Assembly: GCA_945897755.1 (NCBI GenBank)
Contig: CAMDGH010000004.1
Coordinates: 1-57,196, forward strand
Source: Chryseobacterium gleum
GTDB taxonomy: Bacteria > Bacteroidota > Bacteroidia > Flavobacteriales_D > Crocinitomicaceae
Length of the DNA stretch: 57,196 nt
Reading direction: 5' to 3'
The position numbers were made by a program, and so were the translations under genes. Shown here one piece after another: positions 8,140 through 17,395 of the stretch; position 1 is the first letter of the stretch; the number at the start of each line of letters is the position of its first letter. The notes beneath the pieces were generated by a model. It was not told the DNA's origin. It did no database searches and was given only the letters and a program-made list of their open reading frames with translations.

Positions 8140-8580
8140 ATGAAAAACACTTTAAAAGAGGAAAAGCAATTAAGATACGACAGAGCTTATTTAAGAATGG
8201 CGCTTACCTGGGCTGATTTGTCTCATTGCACTAGAAAAAAAGTTGGAGCGATTATTGTCAAAAATGGAGCGATTATCTCAGATGGTTATAATGGAACTCC
8301 TGCTGGTTTCGATAATTGTTGTGAAAATTCAGATGGCGATACGCATTGGTTTGTTCTACATGCTGAAGCAAATGCAATTCTAAAAGTTGCTAAATCGACA
8401 AATAATTGCTTAGGATCAACACTTTATCTTACTTTATCTCCTTGCTGTGAATGTAGTAAATTGATTTTGCAAGCAGGTATAGAAAGAGTTGTTTTTTTAA
8501 ATAGTTATAGAGACACAAGAGGTATAGACTTTTTGAGAGAAGCTGGTATTGATGTATTACAATTAGAAATAATAGAATGA
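8140..8580 (+). CDS. dCMP deaminase (ComEB-like)
   Basis: A 146-residue zinc-dependent deaminase that converts dCMP to dUMP, feeding thymidylate synthesis. The active site is explicit: His74-Ala-Glu76 (zinc ligand and proton shuttle) and the PCCECS motif with Cys102 and Cys105 as the other zinc ligands. VGAIIVKNGAIISDGYNGTP is the conserved nucleotide-binding stretch of the dCMP deaminase group rather than cytidine or tRNA deaminases. Its stop overlaps the start of the downstream protease gene as ATGA, indicating translational coupling, although no metabolic link between the two is apparent. Confidence 0.94.
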   Translation: MKNTLKEEKQLRYDRAYLRMALTWADLSHCTRKKVGAIIVKNGAIISDGYNGTPAGFDNCCENSDGDTHWFVLHAEANAILKVAKSTNNCLGSTLYLTLSPCCECSKLILQAGIERVVFLNSYRDTRGIDFLREAGIDVLQLEIIE

Positions 8581-10166
8581 TTAAAGAAACTTCATCTAAA
8601 AGGTATATTACTCCTTTTTATTTAATGATTTTTATGGCTATTGGCATTTTGATAGGGAACTCGTTTTCTTCGACTTCTAAATATGACTTTAAAGGAGGAA
8701 ATAGCTATACTAAAGTGAAAGACATCATCGATATTTTAGATACACGTTATGTAGATAATGTGGATGCATCTCGGTTGTTTGATCAAACGATTTCTGACAT
8801 GCTACATAAGCTAGATCCACATAGTAATTATATCTCTGCTAAGGATATTATAATTGCGAACGAACAAATTCAAGGTGAATTTGGTGGGGTAGGTGTTCGT
8901 TTTACATTGTTAAGAGATACTATTTGTATCACGAATGTGATCGAAAAATCTCCTTCAGATAAAGTGGGTTTAAAAGCTGGCGACAAAATAATAAAGATAA
9001 ATGATAAAAAAGTCGCTGGTGTCAAAATATCAAATGAAAAGGTAATGCGTTTTTTAAAGGGAAAGCAAGGCACCTCAGTTAAGGTTGTTTTATTGAGGGT
9101 TAATAATCTTATTTCCAAATTGATAACACGAGATCTAATTGCAATATCATCTATTAGTAGTTCGTATATGATTACTCCGACTATTGGTTTTATAAAAATT
9201 GATCAGTTTTCTATCACTACTGCAAACGAATTTAAAGCGAAAGTTGCTGTTTTGAAGTTGAAGGGGATGCAGAAATTAATCTTAGACTTAAGAAATAATG
9301 GTGGAGGTGTATTGCAATCTGCCGTCGAAATTGTTGATGAATTTCTAGAACAAGGAAAAGTAATTGTTAAAACGAAAGGCACTCACTCTAAAGAACAAAT
9401 CTACAGGGCAAGTAAAAATGGAATGTTACATAATCTTCCATTAGTTGTATTGGTTAATAGTAATTCCGCCTCAGCTAGTGAAATCGTTGCAGGTGCTTTA
9501 CAAGATAATGATAGGGCACTTATTATTGGGAGAAGAACATATGGCAAAGGACTTGTTCAGGAGGATATCTTATTAAAAGATGGCAGTGACATAAGACTTA
9601 CTATCGCACGTTACTATACCCCAACCGGTAGATGTATTCAACGTCCTTATTCGGCTAATTATGATGCGTATTTAAATGATGAAGAAAACCGTTTGGAACA
9701 TGGTGAACAATTTCATGTAGATAGTACTTTATTAGTCGATTCTTTGAAATTTAAAACTCCAAAAGGAAAGATTGTTTACGGTGGCGGAGGTATTTTACCC
9801 GACTTATTTATTCCAATTGATACTATCGGTGCTAGTTTGTACTATTCTGAGCTCCGTTTTAGTTCTGCTTTTCAAAATTTTGCTTTTGATTATTTAGATG
9901 GAAAACGAATGAATTACAAAGACTTGGATGTATTCTTTAATTCATTTGAGATCTCCAAAGTAGTCTTAAATCAGTTTTTTGAGTATGCTGAGAGAAATTT
10001 TCATATCAAAAAAACACCGCTAAGTAATCCTCGTAGTAAAGAGCTAATTAGTGTTACTCTGAAAGCTGAAATTGCAAGACAGCTATGGGAAGAAGATGGT
10101 TTCTATCGTATTTTAAATAATTACGACAACGAGGTTAAAAAGGCTGTTTCTTTTTTAAAAAGATAA
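8577..10166 (+). CDS. C-terminal processing peptidase, S41 family
   Basis: An envelope protease (CtpA/Prc type) of 529 residues. An N-terminal membrane anchor (FYLMIFMAIGILIG, about 14-27) is followed by a helical cap, a PDZ domain (about 95-180, with GGVGVRF and VGLKAGDKIIKIND), and the tail-specific protease core. The catalytic dyad is visible: Ser299 in NSNSASASEIVAGAL and Lys324 in RRTYGKGLVQ, 25 residues apart as in E. coli Prc. The LILDLRNNGGG strand is typical. The C-terminal about 120 residues are family-specific. Its ATG overlaps the deaminase stop, and its own 3' end overlaps the convergent NTF2-like gene by 12 bases. Likely substrates are periplasmic or membrane proteins; none can be named. 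Confidence 0.94.
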   Translation: MIKETSSKRYITPFYLMIFMAIGILIGNSFSSTSKYDFKGGNSYTKVKDIIDILDTRYVDNVDASRLFDQTISDMLHKLDPHSNYISAKDIIIANEQIQGEFGGVGVRFTLLRDTICITNVIEKSPSDKVGLKAGDKIIKINDKKVAGVKISNEKVMRFLKGKQGTSVKVVLLRVNNLISKLITRDLIAISSISSSYMITPTIGFIKIDQFSITTANEFKAKVAVLKLKGMQKLILDLRNNGGGVLQSAVEIVDEFLEQGKVIVKTKGTHSKEQIYRASKNGMLHNLPLVVLVNSNSASASEIVAGALQDNDRALIIGRRTYGKGLVQEDILLKDGSDIRLTIARYYTPTGRCIQRPYSANYDAYLNDEENRLEHGEQFHVDSTLLVDSLKFKTPKGKIVYGGGGILPDLFIPIDTIGASLYYSELRFSSAFQNFAFDYLDGKRMNYKDLDVFFNSFEISKVVLNQFFEYAERNFHIKKTPLSNPRSKELISVTLKAEIARQLWEEDGFYRILNNYDNEVKKAVSFLKR

Positions 10167-10547
10167 ATCGACAACAAGTTTTCGTGTATGAATCTTCCAT
10201 GAATCACCCATTTTCACAAAAGTGTCAAAATAAACGCCTGTCATAACGGTATTGGTCGAGTTAATGGTTTCTAAAACGAGAAGATAACTTTGTGAAAATG
10301 CCTCTCCAGAATCTGAAAATTCAATTACGGTATTTGTAATAAAGTGTCTTTTGCCTCTGGTAGCAACAAGAATCGAATTGAGTAAAATTTCAATTTCTTT
10401 TTTTCCTTTGGCTTTTCCTATACGTAACTCTAATTTTCCATCGTCAATAAATAAATCACAACACAGGTCTATACGTTCACTATCAAGATGATTAGAATAT
10501 GCATGTATGATTTCGGTTATTTCAAATTTATCTGATACTGAAATCAT
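10155..10547 (-). CDS. NTF2-like / SnoaL-type small protein
   Basis: A 130-residue soluble protein with the layout of the NTF2-like (SnoaL) fold: an N-terminal helix pair with the pattern EITEIIHAYSNHLDSERIDL, a strand FIDDGKLELRIG, a helix KKEIEILLNSIL, RHFITNTVIEF, and a terminal antiparallel sheet ending GDSWKIHTRKLVVDL. The fold covers ketosteroid isomerases, polyketide cyclases and binding proteins, so no reaction can be assigned. The gene starts five bases after the stop of the DivIC-like gene on the same strand, so the two are probably co-transcribed. The 3' end overlaps the protease gene by 12 bases. Confidence 0.75.
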   Translation of the reverse strand: MISVSDKFEITEIIHAYSNHLDSERIDLCCDLFIDDGKLELRIGKAKGKKEIEILLNSILVATRGKRHFITNTVIEFSDSGEAFSQSYLLVLETINSTNTVMTGVYFDTFVKMGDSWKIHTRKLVVDLSF

Positions 10548-10552
10548 ATTTA

Positions 10553-10864
10553 TTAATTATTCGTAATGATAAAAATATCTTCATTTTCTCGTTTAAATAG
10601 TTTATTTTCCCTAGCATAGGTTTCTAATTCTGAATTATAATGGAGTTTGATTAACGTGTTTTTTGTTTCACGTAATTTTTTTTCAATCACTACTTTTTCT
10701 TCATTTAATTTGGTCAGTTTAATTTTTTGAGATATGAAAACGAACACATCAATTTCATCTAAAAATAAGGCATAAAAAGAAAAAAGAATGAATGTAAGGA
10801 TGTACTTATTTTTTAAATAATACATGTTGTTAGATATCCATAAGTATACCTTGTTCGTTTTCAT
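10553..10864 (-). CDS. DivIC/FtsB-like septum-formation initiator protein
   Basis: A 103-residue bitopic membrane protein. A cytoplasmic N-terminus leads into one membrane segment (about 22-40, YILTFILFSFYALFLDE), then a periplasmic coiled coil (ISQKIKLTKLNEEKVVIEKKL), then the family's C-terminal stretch YNSELETYARENKLFKRENED, which matches the FtsB/DivIC motif with the ArgGlu pair. FtsB/DivIC forms a complex with FtsL and FtsQ/DivIB that activates septal peptidoglycan synthesis. The start at 10864 is used; an ATG at 10825 is possible and would shorten the cytoplasmic tail. TCACTTTG on this strand (10883-10876) may be a variant -7 element. Confidence 0.85.
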   Translation of the reverse strand: MKTNKVYLWISNNMYYLKNKYILTFILFSFYALFLDEIDVFVFISQKIKLTKLNEEKVVIEKKLRETKNTLIKLHYNSELETYARENKLFKRENEDIFIITNN

Positions 10865-11021
10865 ATTGATATTTTCAAAGTGAGATGATTGTGATAAAGT
10901 TAGAAGTTTTTAAACGGATCAATTAACAGGGTTTAAAATATTATGAAAATTTGATTGTTGGTATCTATGGACTTGCCTTCAAATTCTGGAGTCAAAGTTA
11001 AGCTATGTTGCTGAGATCGAA

Positions 11022-11034
11022 TTATAAAGTGATT
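11022..11034 (-). repeat. 13-bp repeat AATCACTTTATAA, copy 1
   Basis: On the minus strand this reads AATCACTTTATAA, identical to the sequence at 11544-11556. This copy lies between the dgkA stop and the DivIC-like gene; the other lies just upstream of the small ORF that precedes dgkA. Both are in the same orientation. The core TCACTTTA resembles the -7 promoter consensus except for C at position two. Confidence 0.6.
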
Positions 11035-11064
11035 GCTTTTTATACGAAATCTAATTTTAGTTAA

Positions 11065-11436
11065 TCAAAAAAAAATCTTCCCCCCCAAAACAAGAATTCC
11101 AATAATTACGGCTACAATGGCACTGAATAATACTGCTGCAGCTGCTAAGTCTTTTATTATTTTTATTTCGGTACTAATTTCTTTATTTACTAAATCTGCC
11201 AGTCTTTCTATTGATGAGTTTATTATTTCCGAGATAAAAACAAGTCCAATAGCAAGCGTGATTACTACCCACTCAATCGTGTTTAAATCAAGGTATATTC
11301 CAAGGAATATAACGCATATCGTAGCAATCAGGTGAATATGGGAGTTATGCTCATTTTTGAAAAAAACATTAATCCCATTTAATGCAAAGGAGATACTTTT
11401 AATTCTTTTTTTGATAGAAAAAGTTGATTTATTCAT
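11065..11436 (-). CDS. dgkA: Diacylglycerol/undecaprenol kinase family protein (DgkA-like)
   Basis: A 123-residue membrane kinase of the DgkA family with three membrane segments (about 34-50, 55-75 and 98-118). The conserved catalytic features are present: the N-terminal helix with FALNGINVFFKNEHN, the motif EIINSSIERLAD (Glu70, Asn73, Glu77), and KDLAAAAVLF with Asp96. In Gram-negative E. coli the enzyme recycles diacylglycerol; in Gram-positives the homologue phosphorylates undecaprenol. Which applies here is open, though this short form resembles the undecaprenol type. Its ATG overlaps the stop of a 33-codon ORF as ATGA. The last codons include seven G in a row (11080-11086) followed by a T-rich end. 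Confidence 0.92.
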   Translation of the reverse strand: MNKSTFSIKKRIKSISFALNGINVFFKNEHNSHIHLIATICVIFLGIYLDLNTIEWVVITLAIGLVFISEIINSSIERLADLVNKEISTEIKIIKDLAAAAVLFSAIVAVIIGILVLGGKIFF

Positions 11437-11534
11437 ACTGTTTTATTTATATGTGGATAAAAATAAGGAGATCCTTTAATTTCATCCCATTTATCTTCAA
11501 TTTTTAGATAACTTGCACTTATATATTCGGTCAT
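11433..11534 (-). CDS. Candidate 33-residue small ORF coupled to dgkA
   Basis: On the minus strand an ATG at 11534 opens 33 codons ending in a TGA that overlaps the dgkA ATG (ATGA). The peptide begins MTEYISASYLKIEDKWDEIK and ends SPYFYPHINKTV: hydrophilic, no membrane segment, composition like a real soluble protein. AGAGG lies immediately upstream of the ATG, a better ribosome-binding site than most genes here have, and an in-frame TAA three codons earlier fixes the start. It may be a real small protein or a leader that couples translation to dgkA. No family is recognised. Confidence 0.5.
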   Translation of the reverse strand: MTEYISASYLKIEDKWDEIKGSPYFYPHINKTV

Positions 11535-11543
11535 ACCTCTAAT

Positions 11544-11556
11544 TTATAAAGTGATT
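11544..11556 (-). repeat. 13-bp repeat AATCACTTTATAA, copy 2, possible promoter of the small ORF and dgkA
   Basis: Identical to the copy at 11022-11034. On the minus strand TCACTTTA (11554-11547) ends 12 bases before the small-ORF ATG, the right spacing for a -7 element with a very short leader. It also abuts the thioesterase ATG on the plus strand, so the two divergent promoters would overlap. Inference only. Confidence 0.4.
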
Positions 11557-12069
11557 ATGAAATCAAAAACAGCTAAAGAGACCACAGCAATTACTACCCA
11601 TATTGTTTTACCCAATGATACCAATCCGCTTGGAAATTTGTTTGGAGGACAACTACTTGCTTGGATGGATGTAATAGCTAGTGTTTCTGCTCAGCGTCAT
11701 TGCAGAAGGGTTGTTGTAACAGCGTCTGTTAATAATGTTTCTTTCCGTGAGCCAATTCTCCAATCTTCGATAGTTACTCTAGAAGCTAAAGTTTCTAGAG
11801 CTTTTAGCTCTTCCATGGAAGTATTTGTAGATGTTTATATTGAAGACCCTGTTACGGGGCTTCGTAATAAATCAAATGAAGCTATTTATACATTTGTTGC
11901 TGTTGATCAGATGGGAGTTCCAATTCAGGTTCCAGAATTAATACCCGAATCACAGGAAGAAAAAGATCGTTTTGCAGGTGCTTTGAGAAGAAAACAACTC
12001 AGCTTGATACTTGCTGGAAAACTGAACCCTTCAGAAGCAAACGAATTAAAGGCTTTATTCTTTACTTAA
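11557..12069 (+). CDS. Acyl-CoA thioesterase, hotdog fold (YciA-type)
   Basis: A 170-residue hotdog-fold thioesterase that hydrolyses acyl-CoA to free fatty acid and CoA. The family core is clear: the VLPNDTNPLGNLFGGQLLAWMD region, with an aspartate in the catalytic region, followed by the long helix ASVSAQRHC, VVTASVNNVSFREPI, and the strand SSSMEVFVDVYIED. The C-terminal 30 residues are a hydrophilic extension. The frame also opens at a GTG two codons earlier (11551), but the ATG at 11557 is preferred. It is transcribed divergently from the small ORF and dgkA. Its preferred chain length cannot be told from sequence. Confidence 0.92.
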   Translation: MKSKTAKETTAITTHIVLPNDTNPLGNLFGGQLLAWMDVIASVSAQRHCRRVVVTASVNNVSFREPILQSSIVTLEAKVSRAFSSSMEVFVDVYIEDPVTGLRNKSNEAIYTFVAVDQMGVPIQVPELIPESQEEKDRFAGALRRKQLSLILAGKLNPSEANELKALFFT

Positions 12070-12149
12070 TAATCAAATGTGATTTGTTCCTTTTTTAAAA
12101 GAGGACGAAAATTATTTATTATTTTATAACAATGTGTTAAGATAAATGA

Positions 12150-12157
12150 TACATTTG
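12150..12157 (+). promoter_or_regulatory. Candidate -7 promoter element for kup
   Basis: TACATTTG is a perfect TAnnTTTG match, 25 bases before the kup ATG. No convincing -33 TTTG is present at the usual distance. Confidence 0.5.
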
Positions 12158-12182
12158 AACCCTAATTTATTTCAATTTAAAT

Positions 12183-14141
12183 ATGTCTTCTTCTTCTAGA
12201 ACAAAGTTAAGTGCTGCTGGAGTTTTAATAACAATTGGTATTGTTTTTGGAGATATTGGCACTTCTCCCTTATATGTTTTTCAAGCAATCACAGGAGGGA
12301 AAGATTTTAGTGAGGGCTTGGTTTTAGGAGGGCTATCGAGTGTTGTTTGGACACTAATTCTTTTGGCGACAATCAAGTACGTCTATTTTGCAATGAATGC
12401 TGATAATAAAGGAGAGGGTGGAATATTTGCTCTTTATGCATTGCTTAAAGATAACAATGCTAAGTGGATTATTTTCCCAACCCTTATAGGGTGCGCTGCT
12501 TTGATGGCAGACGGCTTTATAACACCAGCGATTTCTATTTCTGCTGCGGTTGAGGGAATTAATAATATTTATCCGGAGCTACCTACGATTCCTATCGTAG
12601 TTGGTATTATTATTATTTTATTTGCTATTCAACAATTTGGAACGGTTGTTATTGGTCGCGTTTTTGGTCCAATTATGATTATTTGGTTTGGTTTTTTATT
12701 ATATCTTGGTTTAATGCATTTAAGTCAAAATCCAGGTGTGATGAAGGCACTGAATCCCTGGTGGGCTTTCAATTTAATTGTAAATGTTCCTGGTGGTTTT
12801 TGGGTGCTAGGTGCAGTATTCTTATGTACAACAGGTGCTGAAGCGTTGTACTCTGATCTTGGTCATTGTGGCAAACACAATATCCGAATGAGTTGGGGTG
12901 TTATTGCTCCAATCTTGGTAATTCATTATTTTGGTCAAGCGGCTGTTTGTTTAAAGCCTGGATTTAAACTTCTTGCTGGACAAAATATTTTTTATTCAAT
13001 GGTTCCAACAGGAATTTTACCTTTCGCTATTGGGATAGCAACCGCTGCAACAATTATTGCTTCTCAAGCTTTAATTACAGGAATTTTTAGTCTTATGAAT
13101 GAAGCCATTAAATTAAAATTATGGACAAATTTAAAAGTTAAGTATCCTACGGATCAACAAGGACAAATATATATTCCATTTATTAATTTTGTTCTGATGA
13201 TAGGTTGTTTACTTGTTATTTATGTTTTTAGAACATCAACAGCAATGGAGGCTTCTTACGGGTTATCTATCACTATTAACATGATAATGACTTCTACGCT
13301 TTTGTGCTTTATGTTATTGGTAAAATATCCAAAATCAAAGCTATTCTTCTTAGCAATTTTCACTATTTTTTTCACTGTCGAATTCATTTTCTTACTTTCT
13401 AATTTAAAGAAAATTCCTTACGGGGGTTGGTTTACGTTAATACTGTCTATTTTATTTTTTGGTGCTTTATTTTTGTTTTATAAAGCAAGAGAGTTACGTA
13501 AAAACATCACTGAGTATATTCCAATGTCTACCGTTATTCCAAGCTTATTAGCTGTTAGAGAAGATGATACACTGCCATACGAAGCTACTAATCTGGTTTA
13601 TCCTACACGAAGTGAACATCCAGATCAGTTGGACTCTACTGTATTTTATTCTCTTTTTAGAAAAAGACCCCGTAAGGCTAAAATAATTTGGTTCTTGCAC
13701 ATAGAAATTTCGTCTGAACCTTGGGGAGTAGATTATTCAGTAAATGAAATCATAGATAAAAAATGTTATCATGTTTCATTAAAATTTGGTTTTAAAGAAG
13801 AGCATCGTGTTGAGTATTTAATGAAAAAAATTCACCGAAATATGACAATTAAAGGTGAAATAGATGGGCAAAGTGTGTTCAAGTGTGTTCAAAAGTCTTT
13901 TGATGAACCTGACTTTAAGTTTATTGTGTTAAATTCTCGAGTAGCCACTGATAATTTATTGACTACTTTTCAAATTATTACGGTTAAGGTATATCGTTTA
14001 ATCAAATCAACAGGGCTTAAAGCTGCTGAAGATTTTGGTTTGGATAAAACAAATGTTCAAGAAGAGTTTGTTCCAATAAACGTGACTAAACAATATCAGC
14101 AGGACATTCATGAAGAGTATGAAAATTATTCAGAAACTTAA
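12183..14141 (+). CDS. kup: KUP-family potassium uptake transporter
   Basis: A 652-residue low-affinity potassium/proton symporter of the KUP/HAK/KT family. The N-terminal signature [18 protein letters not shown] contains the conserved GDIGTSPLY. About twelve membrane segments occupy residues 10-440, including [16 protein letters not shown] and [13 protein letters not shown], both conserved. The remaining about 210 residues are a cytoplasmic C-terminal domain (from about [14 protein letters not shown]) with a typical [17 protein letters not shown] stretch. Length is close to E. coli Kup (622). A 10-base tandem duplication occurs in the C-terminal part at 13871-13890. The preceding motif at 12150 suggests an independent promoter. 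Confidence 0.96.
   Translation: MSSSSRTKLSAAGVLITIGIVFGDIGTSPLYVFQAITGGKDFSEGLVLGGLSSVVWTLILLATIKYVYFAMNADNKGEGGIFALYALLKDNNAKWIIFPTLIGCAALMADGFITPAISISAAVEGINNIYPELPTIPIVVGIIIILFAIQQFGTVVIGRVFGPIMIIWFGFLLYLGLMHLSQNPGVMKALNPWWAFNLIVNVPGGFWVLGAVFLCTTGAEALYSDLGHCGKHNIRMSWGVIAPILVIHYFGQAAVCLKPGFKLLAGQNIFYSMVPTGILPFAIGIATAATIIASQALITGIFSLMNEAIKLKLWTNLKVKYPTDQQGQIYIPFINFVLMIGCLLVIYVFRTSTAMEASYGLSITINMIMTSTLLCFMLLVKYPKSKLFFLAIFTIFFTVEFIFLLSNLKKIPYGGWFTLILSILFFGALFLFYKARELRKNITEYIPMSTVIPSLLAVREDDTLPYEATNLVYPTRSEHPDQLDSTVFYSLFRKRPRKAKIIWFLHIEISSEPWGVDYSVNEIIDKKCYHVSLKFGFKEEHRVEYLMKKIHRNMTIKGEIDGQSVFKCVQKSFDEPDFKFIVLNSRVATDNLLTTFQIITVKVYRLIKSTGLKAAEDFGLDKTNVQEEFVPINVTKQYQQDIHEEYENYSET
13871..13890 (+). 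repeat. 10-bp tandem duplication within kup
   Basis: AAGTGTGTTC occurs twice in tandem, encoding part of SVFKCVQ. Because the unit is not a multiple of three, loss or gain of a copy would frameshift the cytoplasmic C-terminus. Two copies only, so slippage is expected to be rare. Confidence 0.85.
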
Positions 14142-14167
14142 AAACAAGTATTTTTAGCAACTATTCG

Positions 14168-15253
14168 ATGATTAACCAAGATAATGTAAAAGAATTACAG
14201 ATCCGGATTCAAGCAATTTCAAATTATTTGAAGATTAATGAAAAACGGATTGAACTTCAAGAAGCTGAATTAAAAACGCAGGATCCTTCTTTTTGGGATG
14301 ACCCTAAAAAGGCGGAAGTTTCGATGAAGTTAATTAGATCTACCAAGTTTTGGATTAGTACTTATGATGCTTTAAAAACGGATGTCGAAGACCTAGATAT
14401 TTTATTCGATTTTTTCAAAGAAGGAGAAGCTTCGGAGTCAGAATTAGATTTGGCCCATAGTCAGTTGAAAAATAGTGTTGAAGAGTTAGAACTGAAAAAC
14501 ATGCTTTCTGAAGAGGAAGATCAATTAAGTGCTGTACTTCAAGTAACTGCGGGTGCAGGTGGGACTGAAAGTTGCGATTGGGCATCTATGCTAATGCGGA
14601 TGTATATGATGTGGGCGCAAAAAAATGGTTACAAATTGAAAGAGTTAAATTACCAAGCAGGAGATGTTGCAGGGGTTAAAACGGTTACATTAGAAATTGA
14701 GGGAGATTTTGCTTTTGGATATTTAAAAGGGGAAAATGGGGTCCATCGTTTGGTTCGTATATCTCCGTTTGATTCAAACGCAAAACGTCATACCTCCTTT
14801 GTATCAGTTTATGTATACCCGCTTGTTGATGATACGATAGAGATAAATATCAATCCAGCTGACGTTACTTTTGAGACTATGCGTGCTGGTGGAGCTGGTG
14901 GACAAAATGTAAATAAAGTCGAAACTGCTGTTCGTTTAAGACATGCTCCTTCTGGTATTATCATTGAAAATTCAGAATCTCGTTCGCAACTCGCAAATAA
15001 AGAAAAAGCCCTTCAATTGTTACGTTCACAATTGTATGAATTAGAGTATAGAGCTCGAATGGACAAAAGATCCGAAATTGAAGCTAATAAAAAGAAAATT
15101 GAATGGGGTTCTCAGATTCGGAATTATGTCATGCATCCTTATAAATTAGTTAAAGATGTAAGGACTGGACACGAAACAGGAAATGTTGAAGCGGTTATGG
15201 ATGGAGATTTAACAGAATTTCATAAAGCTTACTTAATGACTTATGGAAGTTGA
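14168..15253 (+). CDS. prfB: Peptide chain release factor 2, without programmed frameshift
   Basis: RF2 recognises UAA and UGA and triggers peptide release. The 361-residue product has the SPF tripeptide (residues 199-201, stop-codon recognition) and the GGQ motif (244-246) in [13 protein letters not shown]. In most bacteria prfB is read through a +1 programmed frameshift at an early UGA (near TAT CTT TGA). Here the equivalent site (codons 19-22, 14222-14233) reads AAT TAT TTG AAG in one continuous frame, as if one base of the slippery site had been lost, and no autoregulatory stop is present. The ATG at 14168 is 26 bases after kup. Confidence 0.96.
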   Translation: MINQDNVKELQIRIQAISNYLKINEKRIELQEAELKTQDPSFWDDPKKAEVSMKLIRSTKFWISTYDALKTDVEDLDILFDFFKEGEASESELDLAHSQLKNSVEELELKNMLSEEEDQLSAVLQVTAGAGGTESCDWASMLMRMYMMWAQKNGYKLKELNYQAGDVAGVKTVTLEIEGDFAFGYLKGENGVHRLVRISPFDSNAKRHTSFVSVYVYPLVDDTIEININPADVTFETMRAGGAGGQNVNKVETAVRLRHAPSGIIIENSESRSQLANKEKALQLLRSQLYELEYRARMDKRSEIEANKKKIEWGSQIRNYVMHPYKLVKDVRTGHETGNVEAVMDGDLTEFHKAYLMTYGS

Positions 15254-15387
15254 TTTTTCCCTCAATCCTTTTTAATATTTATACTTTCAAAACGATCAAA
15301 CTTAATTTAGTTCAGCTCATAACTGAAATTAACTCATAGTTTGTCAAAAAAAACGATTATTTATATCCATTAAAAAAATAAATGATA

Positions 15388-15395
15388 TATCTTTG
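15388..15395 (+). promoter_or_regulatory. Candidate -7 promoter element for atpD-atpC
   Basis: TATCTTTG is a perfect TAnnTTTG match, 35 bases before the atpD ATG. It lies in the 177-base gap after prfB, which holds no other gene. A TTTG at 15340-15343 is too far upstream to be the usual -33 box. Confidence 0.55.
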
Positions 15396-15418
15396 CACCC
15401 AAATTAGAATTACACTAA

Positions 15419-16960
<1,542 letters not shown>

Positions 16961-16977
16961 TTAAAGAAATTTATACG

Positions 16978-17262
16978 ATGCATTTAGAAATTGTTACACC
17001 TGAACATAAAGTCTTTTCTGGAGAAGTAGTATCTGTTCAATTGCCTGGAAATGAAGGTTTATTTCAGGTTTTGAATAATCATGCTCCTATTATTTCTACA
17101 TTGACCAAAGGTTCCGTTAAAGTCGAGTTTTCTACTGTTCAAGTTCCAAAAAAAATGAATAAATCATTTGTTTTTGAACCTTCTAATAAAGTAGCACAGC
17201 TTGAAATTAATGGTGGAGTTGTTGAAATGTTGAATAATAAACTAATGATTTTAGCAGATTAA
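16978..17262 (+). CDS. atpC: F1Fo ATP synthase subunit epsilon, short form
   Basis: The 94-residue product contains only the N-terminal beta-sandwich domain of epsilon (MHLEIVTPEHKVFSGEVVSV, then LPGNEGLFQVLNNHAPIIST). The C-terminal two-helix domain found in E. coli, which inhibits ATP hydrolysis, is missing; the protein ends at NNKLMILAD. Such short forms are usual in Bacteroidota. The beta-sandwich still suffices for assembly between gamma and the c ring. It sits 17 bases after atpD and is followed by a good terminator. Confidence 0.94.
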   Translation: MHLEIVTPEHKVFSGEVVSVQLPGNEGLFQVLNNHAPIISTLTKGSVKVEFSTVQVPKKMNKSFVFEPSNKVAQLEINGGVVEMLNNKLMILAD

Positions 17263-17288
17263 TCTTATTATGCTTAAAAATAGATAAA

Positions 17289-17316
17289 GGGAGTTGAGTT
17301 CAACTCCCTTTTTTTT
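17289..17316 (+). terminator. Rho-independent terminator after atpC
   Basis: A 9-base perfect stem (GGGAGTTGA paired with TCAACTCCC, loop tightened to a few bases in practice) is followed by eight T. It starts 27 bases after the atpC stop and closes the atpD-atpC unit. Confidence 0.93.
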
Positions 17317-17361
17317 GTTAAGCTATGTTAAAGGTTAAGCTGAAAAGTCAAAATTCCTTAT

Positions 17362-17369
17362 TACCTTTG
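17362..17369 (+). promoter_or_regulatory. Candidate -7 promoter element for uppS
   Basis: TACCTTTG is a perfect TAnnTTTG match, 26 bases before the uppS ATG and just downstream of the atpC terminator. No good -33 box is visible. Confidence 0.55.
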
Positions 17370-17395
17370 ATTTTCTAAATTGAATTAGATAAAAA

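Noticed and set aside
11033-11335. Plus-strand 100-codon frame opposite dgkA
   Set aside because: It is antisense to a clear DgkA-like gene and has no family resemblance.
12070-12100. Possible small hairpin (CAAAT/ATTTG) after the thioesterase followed by T-rich sequence
   Set aside because: Only five base pairs with a three-base loop and an interrupted T run; too weak to call a terminator.
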